Shown here one piece after another: positions 23,577-37,951 of a stretch of DNA of 64,000 nucleotides (the stretch's first letter is position 1; each line of letters begins with the position of its first letter). Under the pieces are notes generated by a model. That model did no database searches, was not told where the DNA came from, and saw only the letters and a program-made list of their open reading frames with translations. Source of the DNA: Strigamia acuminata (taxonomy: Eukaryota > Arthropoda > Chilopoda > Geophilomorpha > Linotaeniidae); assembly GCA_949358305.1 (NCBI GenBank), contig OX442314.1, positions 17,601,060 through 17,665,059 on the forward strand, read 5' to 3'. The translations under genes and the position numbers were made by a program.

Positions 23577-26500
23577 TTACTGATTTTCTGGACTACTGCT
23601 TCCGCTTAGGCTTTTTTCTCGCGTTCGTTTGCGACTCTTGCGAACGGCTTCGAATGGGAAAGTTTGTACATCACTAGTTCCTGCAAATAAATAGATTTTT
23701 GTTTTAATTAAATTAAATTAAATTTAAAATTTTTATTTTTATTTTTAAAGACAATGACCGGTTTCTGACGATTCCGTCTTTAAGTGGTTCGGTTGCTGGA
23801 GAAAAAGACTCGACGATAAAGAAGTGCATGACTCATCAAAAGCATTGTTTATATGAGTCACAGGTGTCCTGTTTCCGGTTTTGTCAATAAACATGAATGT
23901 TGCAGGTAAAGAAAGGTCGATTTTAAGCGGTGACGACGGCTTTAATTTTACACCGCCGCCAATGTCACTCTGAGTACTCGATGTCTGACTATATTCTCGT
24001 TTGGCTTCTGCTTGTTTCAGAGGATTCAGCAATAAATTCAGAGCATTCTCCTCACTTGCTTTACTGCTTGGTGTTACGTACGGCGCCAAAAGAAATTCCC
24101 TGGACGCCATTGAATCACTGTCTGGTGAACAGCTCGATCTACTAGCCAATACGCTAGCTGATAAACTATGCCGGGCTTGTCGTAGTCGTGGACGGTTGCC
24201 TAATTCCACTGACGAATAAATTGGTCTCGCGGGAATTACAACGGATTCTGAAGAGCCTCCGGAAGAACTGTCATTTTCTAGACTCTCTTTCGAGCTCTGT
24301 CTAGAAGAGCAGCACGATTTGTTGACGCAATTAGCTGAATAATAAAATATAACAAAACATTATAAATGTTAAAAATAAATAAAATTGGCAATTCTAACAT
24401 GACATGCCAGTCGTGGAAGTAGATGCACGACATATTGGTAACAATTTAGTATAGTGGGGACAATGTTGATGAGCTAACAGCGAACCTATACTTTCGTCAG
24501 ATGGTTCTTCGTTTGTTGATGCTGATTTAACATCACCACCAGTGTCGGAGGACGATTCGCTGTCTTCCTGTTTCGTGTCACTCAGACGTCGTCTTTTAGC
24601 TTTAAGAGCCGACAGATTGTTTGACGAGCGACGTTTTCGTCTTTTTCTGCGAAAGCTTTTAACGGACGATTCTGAAATTCAAATTTACTTCATTTCCTAA
24701 ACCCAAAAAAAGTATTTAGAAAATTGGCACCTGGGCTGATCAAGTGAATAGACTGATATCCAGACGGACCGGCTTCATTTCCGTCAACTTGCGACTGAAT
24801 TTCAAGCATTATATTCAACGGTTCCTCATCTTCATATTTACCGGTATCGTTCGAAGCATTTGTCTCGCTTTCGTCACTCGATTCCTCGTCTTTCACTTCT
24901 TCGTCGTCATTTTCTTTCTCTTCCTGGTCCGCTCCCTCTTCTTCACCCTCTTCTTCACTTTCCTCGTCGCTTTCTTCGTAATCATCCTCGACCGTACAGT
25001 CAATATTCAATTGGATATTCACTCGGTCATCGTCGTCGTCATCCGAGTCCGAGTTCAGGCACGGACTTGTCCCTTCCTTAATCATTTTTCTCTTCTCAGC
25101 ACCTCCTCGAAGAGCAATTCTTCCCTTCTCAAAACTCCCACCCAGTAATTGAAAAGAGAAGGGCGACTCACGTTCATCTAGATCTATTGGCATAACCGCG
25201 CTAGGCTGCAATTCAACTTGATTAACTTAAAAAAATTACTTCTAAATGCTAGCTTTTACCCCTTCCCTCATGATGTAAGCTGGTTCTCCAGTTTCCATCG
25301 CATCAGGAGGAAGCGCAGAACGTTTGACGGGCAATTTGTACTGTCGACCGGGTGGGATTTCGATTGGCGTCCATTGCCAACGTGAGTCACTCGCGGCCAA
25401 CAAATCGTAGAGGGCTGTCCACATTTCTCGTCTCGCTTCATCCACGGTCAGAACGTGCTCCCTGAAGCTCCACGCGTGTTTTGATAGGTGCAAACGTTCT
25501 TCCGCTTAAGTTAATAATTGTATTACAATTTGCGGTGTATTTATTAGACATTATTCATTACTTAGTCCGAGTTTAAATTGCCTGCTTGGTATTTCTGATT
25601 TGGCCAGCATCCGGGGTCGTACAACAGCTATCCCTTGATGCGGTATCAAAGGAACCATCGGATGTACCAAACTTAACTGAGGTACAAGTTTTGGCCGTCC
25701 TTCCATTTTTCCTAAAAGCCTGTCTAACTGATAAAGTTCCAAACGAATTTCTTGATCCCTTAACCAGGGGTGTTTTAGCGCCTGTCGCGCTGTTGGTCGC
25801 GCGTGTGCTTCCCATTTCAATAACCACGAGAGGAATCCTCGACCACCACGACTCACTGCCGTTAGTGCTGGAAGGGTCATCAACGAGTCCAGGTTCTGAC
25901 GTATGATCAAACGTCTGTTCAGACGATCGGCCAAAGTGTCACCACTAGTTGGACCGGAAATGGAGAAACCGGATAATAATTCACAGATGAGTCCACCAAC
26001 TGACCAAACGTCCACCTTTCATAAAAATTGAATGTTTATTATTATGTTGTTTCGAGTTTTTGGTTTATATCGTACTTTGCTCAAGTCATGTCCCATGGAA
26101 TGAGGGTAATGTTCAAGAATTTCAGGTGGAATGTGATCCATTCTTCCGAAAAGCGCGTAACGATCGTTATAAAGAGAAACGTAACCCAAACCTCCGATTC
26201 TCAAATTTGTCAAGTTATCGACAAACAAAGCTTTCTTTCTGATGTTGAGATGAAACAAACCCATGGTGTGCAACCGATTCAAAAATATCAGCAGTTGTTT
26301 GGCCCATTTACGAACAAGAAGCTCGTTCACCTACCGGTATATAAAAATGTCATTTAATCGAGCAGAATATAGTGTTTGCTATACAATTTTATGAAAAAAC
26401 CTTATGTTTTATCGTTGGATCTGGTCCGGTAAGGATGTCGTGAAGTGAGCCATGACTGTAAAACGGACTCACAAAATAGACGTAGCTGTCGTAATAAAAA

Positions 26501-26821
26501 CAGTCGGTTAATTCCATGATATGAGCACAGCTGAGCATGCCCCAGTAGAATAAATCGCCTCGAATATTTTGTTGCTTTCTCGTTCCAATTTTAACTACTA
26601 CTGGTTGTTTTGTCTGTTACGAGTTTAATATAGAAAATATAAACGTTTCATTCTGTATTTTGATCTCGCAATGTTATTTATTATACCTGCCATTCTTCGG
26701 CGATATAAAGGTCGCAACCATCCATCTGGGTGGGCGACTGTCGGGGTAGGTAGCCGTTTAATACTGCCACCACTTCTTTCAAAAGGTGGTTGGCCCCTAC
26801 CCCGACATTTTCTACATCCAT
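23577..26821 (-). CDS. Divergent pseudokinase with acidic and basic disordered C-terminal tail
   Basis: I do not recognise the family. Exons in transcript order are 26687-26821, 26401-26613, 26076-26330, 25562-26015, 25260-25504, 24731-25205, 24399-24671, 23759-24334 and 23577-23680, giving 909 residues. The N-terminal third has a protein kinase fold: VVVKIGTRK (K53, the ATP-lysine position), GLFHLNIRKKALF where HRD should be (H143, N145), RIGGLGYV where DFG should be, then IPPEIL (APE), VDVWSVGGLICELLSG and ARPTARQALKHPWL. Both catalytic aspartates are missing, so activity is unlikely. A conserved-looking block follows (SKHAWSFREHVLTVDEARRE). The tail has a long Glu/Asp run (about residues 480-550), a basic patch FRRKRRKRRSS and Ser-rich sequence. 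The exon 24399-24671 may instead stop at an earlier donor (GTATAG) in the same phase, dropping about 30 residues. A scaffold role, perhaps nuclear, is inference. Confidence 0.75.
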
Positions 26822-27449
26822 CTCGTCGTCTTAGCTTTTTGTGTTTTCGGCTTTTCGATTCTTTGACGTTTAAATTACCAAACCATTTGCGAAAGGTGTT
26901 TGTTTTTTCTGAAGAGTGGTTGATGGTAGACACTGTTGAGTTTCTTCTTTTTTTTCCTTTTTTTCACTTTAGGTAAATTCCATTTTCAGGAGCCAAGACA
27001 GAGTTACATTTTCGTTCGGCTGAATTTTGGTGCTATCACATGATGGCCAAATACGAAAGATCGAGTCGCAAACAATCAAATTGGTATCTAGGTAGGTAAC
27101 AATAGCATTCTCGTGACTTCTAAACCTTCTTATTTATCACGAATTTTATTATTGCGCTCTGCCGATGTAGTTTTACTTCTCTTTTTTAAATATAAACAAT
27201 TTTTCCTTCGCAAACAAAAAATGTAACATTTATCGGAAATATGTAAACAAACGAATTGGCGATTGGAAATTCGCGCGCATTCAATCAGCCACGTAGAGGA
27301 CGCCAGTTGTCTGGGCCAATAATCACGTGATCCACGCCATCCTACCTCGGTCGTCTCTAATTTGATTCGCCATCCGGATTCGTGATCCCCAATTTTTGCG
27401 GGCTTTTTGCAAATTGTTTTCCGCCAAACGCTCCGAATTTCAAACTGAA
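26822..27449. promoter_or_regulatory. Divergent promoter region, pseudokinase and AT-hook genes
   Basis: About 630 bases separate the two divergent start codons. Bases 27250-27440 are GC-richer than the flanks and run directly into the AT-hook start. I see no obvious TATA box. Joint regulation is inference from spacing alone. Confidence 0.35.
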
Positions 27450-28734
27450 ATGTCGGATAAAAAAGCTGAACTGAAGAGGGATGGCACTATGCAGATTTCA
27501 AGCAAGGTAACGTCGCGTTAAAATCATCCCAGTTCGACCATTTTGTTATCAACCTTTGGAGGCCCCCGCGCGCGCGCGCGCCAATGTTTGTGGTTTAAAA
27601 ATTAACCCGATTCATTTACGATTAAACTACTGCCACAATTGGCAGTGGGCATTAAAGTCGTGATTGTATTCGAGTATCCTCCCAATTTGTAGTCGTGATT
27701 AAATTTCCACCTTTTAATTAGGTGATCGAGACAACGACTGCTGATCATGGCAGTCGTCCGTTTCGCGTCAAAACAGATTCAAATATGGCGGAGGGGCTCA
27801 TCAACATCCTTTCATCCTGCGGTCGCTGTTTATGGAGGTGCTTCCATCTGATGATGAAAACTATCTTTTTAATGGCGGTTAAAATCAAAATTAATAACCG
27901 CTAAATAAAATTAAATTAGAACAATGAATAAATAGAGCGTTTTGTTCGATATGAGCAAGCTTTTGATTCATCAAACGACCGTTATTTTGAATTTTCAAAT
28001 TTTTTTTTTTTACTCATTTTTTTTATTCTATTTTTTGTTGTTAGGAAGGCGAATCTGGTCAGTTGGAAACTGGAAAAACGGATGCACCACTTTCCAAGAA
28101 ACAAAAAACAATGGTAAAAAATAAAAATTTTCAAACAATTTAAATAAATTAATAAAATTAAAAAAATTAATTTCTCTAATCGATGAATTTTTAATTTGAA
28201 TTTCGCAGACCAGCGACGAGAAATCGATTTCGAAACGAACAAGTACTATTATTAGGACAGCAAAAGAAGGAGAGGAGCTTTTGAAAGACATGGGTCACGC
28301 AGATGACACCGCCGATAGTGGCAGACGTCGAACACGTTCCCAAACACGCGGAGTTCCTCCACCACCGCCATTAGTACCCAGAAAAGAGAGAGTTAAAAAT
28401 GCCTCTATCAAAGTACGGGTTTACAAGAACAATTTCAAAGTTCAACTATTATTTGTGTTTTTCACATTTTTAGCCCGATGGAACCAAAAGTCGTGGACGG
28501 GGACGGCCTAAAAAGGGAGAAAAGAAAGATGAGATTCTAACGGAAGTAGCTAAGGAGGAAAGCGCGGCAAAGAAAGATGGAACCACGGATGAAAGCAAAG
28601 AAGACATTAAAGAGAACAAACGGGATGAAAACGGAGCGAAAAAAATAGATAATGACACGTCCGAGTCCCAGAAACAAAATCCCCAAAATCCCATTTCCTC
28701 ATCGTCGACGGAAAAGGCAGGACAAGACAACTGA
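27450..28734 (+). CDS. Small AT-hook nuclear protein
   Basis: A 196-residue, highly charged and probably disordered protein from four exons: 27450-27506, 28045-28113, 28209-28412 and 28474-28734. It opens MSDKKAELKRDGTMQ. The middle has RRRTRSQTRGVPPPPPLVPR, a basic stretch followed by a proline run. The last exon carries SRGRGRPKKGEKK (about residues 116-128), a good AT-hook core (RGRP flanked by basic residues) expected to contact the minor groove of AT-rich DNA. It is followed by an acidic, Lys/Glu-rich tail. The composition resembles HMGA or HMGN-like chromatin proteins, but I see no second hook and cannot name an orthologue. Intron 1 (27507-28044) contains a (CG)7 run at 27567-27580. The 3' UTR seems long, with AATAAA at 29429-29434. 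The reading frame is certain; the function is inferred from the motif only. Confidence 0.75.
27567..27580. repeat. (CG)7 dinucleotide run
   Basis: Alternating CG repeated about seven times inside intron 1 of the AT-hook gene, in otherwise AT-rich surroundings. Such runs can adopt Z-DNA; whether this one does is unknown. Confidence 0.85.
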
Positions 28735-30090
28735 CCAGTGTCTTCTGCGAGATGTACCTGAGAAATGACTCGTTTTTAACTTAACGGAAACATTGTTTGT
28801 TTTTTATTGTTTTATCCCGATGCATCATTGTTAAATTACTGTGGTAAATCGGACCGGTGATTGGATGAACTGTTTTAAAATGATGCTAACAAAAATTGAG
28901 ATGTTTGGGAGGAAATCGTTTAAATAATGTTTATGATTCAATTTGGTGTAAACAAGGTTGTTTCGAGCATTTTAATGGCAACAAATGTCATCATTGTAAG
29001 ATGTACTTTACTTTTTATTTGTAGTTAGAAGTGACAAATGTTGACACTTAAGTTCTATCAACAAGTTTTTCCTTGGGTTAACTTTTTTTGTTGTTTTGTT
29101 TTGACAAGCAGACAATCTGAAGATACAGATTTGAATGTTTTGAATGGTCAGATTGTCTTGTTTAATCACTTTTTCTGGTCAAGAGTTCTTCTTTTTTTTA
29201 AATTGAAAAAAAAATTGAAGCTTTGGTGCCATTTTGACATAAATTTTGTAGTTAATTTTTATTTTTTTTAATATATAATATAGGTATATATATATATATA
29301 TATTATGTTATTTTGATCACTAAAATTGATTTTATAGATCCATGCAATTATTTTAACATGTACAAAAAAAATCTATAAGTTTAAAATTTATGGCTCTTGC
29401 ATTAAAAAGGCTTTAAAAAAGGCAAGAAAATAAATATAAAATCAACAAATCATTGTCATGTTTTTTAAACACGAATGCATCTTTTAATGCATTTTAAATT
29501 TTTTTACTCTTTCCCATTCAATCATTATTCCATTTAAATGTTGGGTGGGGCAAATATTTTTCTTCTAATTAATTGTACATAGTCAGTGTATGTACCATGC
29601 ATTAGCTAATCTGGAAGTCAAAGTTACATTTAAAATTAGCAGGAGAAAATAGTGTATTAATAATGTGATCTGAAAGTATCATGTATCATCAAAAATTCAT
29701 ATATTAATTGTATAATGTGCATTACCCCCGCATCCAAGCACTATATTGTAATCTTTCAATGTTTGACTATAAAAAAAAATGTTTTTATTTACTAGACTTG
29801 ATATCCATCACTCGCTTAAGTAATCAAAGCAAAATCTGTTGAAAACTGGACAGATTTTCGTGAATCATCAAAGTATTTTCAAGTGTTATAAAGTATCTAA
29901 ACTCCGAAAATAAGTTCTATTTATAGGTTTAAGACTCACACTTGTTGTCAATTAAAGAAAAAAATTATAAATTGAGTCATTTATTTTCAAATTTTATTTT
30001 AAGGGGTAAAAAAAAAACACAAACTCGGTACGAAGTAAATTTTTTTCCGAATAAATGATATTTTCATCAGTTTATTTTAATGTACATAAT
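28735..30090. other. Long AT-rich 3' region of the AT-hook gene
   Basis: No coding exon is supported. A (TA)n microsatellite lies near 29284-29303 and AATAAA at 29429-29434. The end nearest 30091 should include the 3' UTR of the minus-strand gene, whose reverse-complement strand shows AATAAA at about 30070-30077. Confidence 0.5.
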
Positions 30091-30269
30091 TCAAAGAATT
30101 TCTTTCAACTGATAATACGAAATACGACCCAAACGCAAACACTTCTTCGCAAGCTCCTTGTTTTTCTTTGGTAAATCACGTGGTTTATGACGCAATGGCA
30201 TTCGTGTTCGGTGTAGCGGTAGTAGTGTCTCGGATTGCGACTCGTAGGATTTAATGTTGATTTTGGATT
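30091..30269 (-). CDS. Last exon of an unrecognised small basic protein
   Basis: On the minus strand an acceptor (TTGTAG) is followed by an open frame of 58 codons ending in TGA at 30091. It reads SKINIKSYESQSETLL, then HRTRMPLRHKPRDLPKK and LRLGRISYYQLKEIL. The sequence is basic, shows no stop and has the codon balance of a real exon. An AATAAA signal follows about 15 to 20 bases after the stop on this strand. Basic character and size would suit a mitochondrial ribosomal or similar small protein, but I do not recognise it. The upstream exon is not certain: an ATG at 30395-30397 (minus strand) opens MSHSFRVSNHITPVIR, but I found no donor in the matching phase, so I leave it out. Confidence 0.5.
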
Positions 30270-31161
30270 CTACAAGGTAAGCGCAGGTGTTTATAACGGT
30301 TTAAAAGGCGCTACAAGGTTTCTTTGTTTGAATTTTTAAATTTTCTCACGCTTAATCCAAACCTTATAACAGGTGTGATGTGATTGGAAACCCTAAACGA
30401 GTGCGACATTTGAATGAACCTTGACAGAAAAGGGTTGAAAAACCCCATAGACCAAACAAAAGTGTATTTTAACTTATCGATACCAAAGACCACGTGACCA
30501 ATTACTAGCAAAATAATCAGAAGTTTTCTAATCTGTTTTTTTTTTTCTAAAAGAAAGAAATTTCTACTGGATTGATATGATCACGAATATCAATCGTGAT
30601 ATTTAAATAATATTTTTTTTTGTTCGCAACATCTGCTAAACAAAAAGAGATGGTCTAAGTGATGACTAACTCGTATTTACTCCCCTACTTCGGTTGACTA
30701 ATTCAAATTTCCGGGAAGTCCGCTGACGGCGGGTGTAACCTACATCATTTAGCCAATTGGGAATCCAATTTATTTACACGATAAATGTCCTTTAAAGTGT
30801 CCTTGGCATTCCGTGCCAACATCCAAGATAGAAATGTTTGTCTAATTTCTCTTTTTTTATTACCTTCGATCAGTCTGGTGAGATGCTAGACCGAGTTTGA
30901 CTATAGCATTCATTGCGCGCTCAACTTGTTTACAGTTTTCTGGGTATTTTTCTGGTTTTTTTTTCTATGACGTTTATCAAGTTGTTTACCAGTTTCAGAC
31001 GTATCCTGAGTTCTTCCCCCCGATTGTACCGTGGAAAGATCAGTTACATATTGTATCTCGTTACAAATGAGACATGTTTTTTTTTCTTCTTTCGTCTTTG
31101 CAGGAAGAAAATGTGAATTATTTTGTTGATGTGATAGTGCTCAGGGGTGGCAAAACAAACG
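30270..31161. other. Spacer and likely shared 5' region of the small minus-strand gene and PI3K
   Basis: It probably holds missing upstream exons of the small minus-strand gene and the 5' UTR of PI3K. The stretch 30710-30830 is GC-richer, with GACGGCGGGTGTAACC near 30725, and could be a promoter for either gene. No exon is proven. Confidence 0.4.
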
Positions 31162-35844
<4,683 letters not shown>

Positions 35845-36151
35845 ATCTTGACCATTTCATAAAGATTTCTATATCCGATTTGTCACCATCATGTTTACAA
35901 AATATATTTTTTAATTTCTTTTATATCGACACGCATGCTTTTTGTTCCAATGATCGAACAATCTCATCAAGAGCAATAAGAAAATCTTTTTATTGAAAAA
36001 TAGTTCATTTCGGTACGATTGTGTGAATGTAACTTATTTTTTTGTTACAATTCTGTCTTTTTTTTAATTCAAACATTCCAATAATTTTTCTTATGTACAA
36101 ATATTTTGATGCTTTTTAAACAATACGTTAAAAATTGATGTAGCTTGATTA

Positions 36152-37632
36152 TTAAAGTTTTTTTTCTAAGCTCACAGCATTTACTTCTTTAGCTTCAGTC
36201 AGTGCGCGTGATTCGTGGATATAAACGGCCAAACTCACGCCCTGAAACGTCAATTGCAAATTATAATATAAAAATAAAATAATTATCAACTAATGGACCT
36301 GTGATTCAGCCGATCTGACGAAACCCGTGTTTGCTGTAACTGTTATTGCTTTGTGGAAATCTCCCGTTCCAAAAATTATCTAAAAGAAATTATTTAAATT
36401 ATTTTATTTTTCACTTAAATCGATTAATATTTGTTTACTTTTGATCTTTTCTTAATTTGACCACTTAAAGCCAGACATTTCATTCGAACTGAAAGGTTGT
36501 CGGGAACGGTCGTAACCCGACGAAGAAAAGAATTAGTTCGTGTCCTTTCGCCTTTACCACCCAAAGTTGATATTATTTTTTCGAAATCCGTCATGGCAGT
36601 TTTACAACAAATCAATTCTCGACCTGAAACTCACAATAAATTCGAACAAATCTATTTCTAAACATCAGAAACTAAATTCACAACCTTGGAACAGTTTGTC
36701 CAGAATGGGTTTAATGGGTTTGACGCGCTCACAAGTTGCTTGGTAATCCAATATTTTTTCCTTAAATCTCAACCAGCAATTTCCATTAGTCAAGGCGGAC
36801 ACATAAGCGATTAGTGTCGTCACGTCTAAGTTCAGAGGCACGGATTCAAGCGCAGAGGATTGCGGAACCTCAAATCCATCTTCTAATTTTAATGGTAATT
36901 CTAATTCATCGAACTTGAGAGGTGTATCTACATCGACGATTAAGTTTCCCTCCGCACAAATGTTTAAATCGTCTAAAATTTTAACGATAGTTGGGAAAAC
37001 TCCATTTGTGAAGTAAAATTTCACCTTCGGTGCGACGAAATAGATCGGATTAGCTTCTGCGCATCTTAAATAATTTTTAGCATGATCTAGAATTGATTTT
37101 TCGCCGAACTGACCCTGACCTAGAAAAAAAATAAACAATAATCAGAAAATGTGAAATTTTAATTTATGCACGACCACCGTTACCTCACCTAAGGAAATTT
37201 GGTACATGGCCTGGGGATTGCGGGCGATCACTTTGGTCCACATTAACCCGTTCTCAGTTACTATATCTACCGCCATTCGATTCGTGTTCCAATGGAAAAT
37301 CTTTAATATAGCCGTTACATTATCAAGTTCTATCGCAGCTTCCAACAACGCATTAAGTTGTAGAAGATTACTGCATAAAAGATGTTCTTGTTTTAACAGG
37401 GCTTTATCTTTTTCCAACTATACGAAATGCATCGATTAGACAAATAATTATTCAATTTTCCTTTTCATACGTCTACCTTTGTTAAAAACTTAACCTCTGA
37501 TTTAATTTTCTTACGCAATTTTATTACGCCTTGCACATTTTCTAGCTGTGCACAGCGAGTTAACATATGTTGAGCTTCTTCTAGCTTCGATTTTAGCATT
37601 AATGATGTATTTTCAGCATCAAAATATGCCAT
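36152..37632 (-). CDS. UPF0415 family protein, C7orf25 homologue (DUF1308)
   Basis: A 385-residue protein whose whole length matches vertebrate C7orf25. Its function is, as far as I know, unestablished. Exons in transcript order are 37495-37632, 37189-37417, 36685-37119, 36439-36623, 36299-36379 and 36152-36241. The N-terminus is a helical segment rich in Lys and Glu (KLEEAQHMLTRCAQLENVQ). Conserved blocks are VIARNPQAMYQISLGQGQFG, NPIYFVAPKVKFYF, NLDVTTLIAYVSAL, LDYQATCERVKPIKP, ELICCKTAMTDFEKIISTLG, ERTRTNSFLRRVTTVPDNLS, IIFGTGDFHKAITVTANTGF and IHESRALTEAKE. The gene converges on PI3K (stop codons 308 bases apart) and is divergent from the GLUT gene (start codons 320 bases apart). The donor at 37188 is chosen so that the frame reads LGQGQFG as in the family; a nearby alternative (GTAACG) would break it. 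Confidence 0.9.
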
Positions 37633-37951
37633 TTTTATAATTGGATTATTTCTTTTTCTAACTAGACTTTAGTCAGTGTGTTAATGAGTTAAATTCCACA
37701 TCTTGTAGCTAAATGCAACGAGCGCCGCCATGTTGGGTGAAACCATTAATATCTGTTTGGGTTGCTAAGCGACAAACATTCCAATTGGCGGACTATTAAT
37801 TTGTGATTGGTTGGTGAATCCTGCGACGGTAGAAAGCAAAACAGGAAGGCATATACTGGTAGTGGGACCGCAGAGTGGGGCTTAAATCGAAAGCGCATTC
37901 GTTCACTTGGAAGAAGAAGAAGGTGGTTGAGGAAAGAATTGCGCGTTAACT
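37633..37951. promoter_or_regulatory. Short divergent promoter between UPF0415 and GLUT genes
   Basis: Only 319 bases separate two divergent start codons. The segment is GC-richer than typical intergenic DNA here and contains GAGCGCCGCCATGTTGG near 37720. A shared bidirectional promoter is likely but inferred from spacing. Confidence 0.5.

Noticed and set aside
26625-26933. 102-codon basic minus-strand frame overlapping the pseudokinase start exon
   Set aside because: It is a different frame from the one that joins to the kinase-domain exons; the correct frame starts at 26821 just after an in-frame stop.
27722-27904. 60-codon frame after an AG in intron 1 of the AT-hook gene
   Set aside because: It ends in a stop and would break the frame between the first and second coding exons; at most an alternative exon, with no support.
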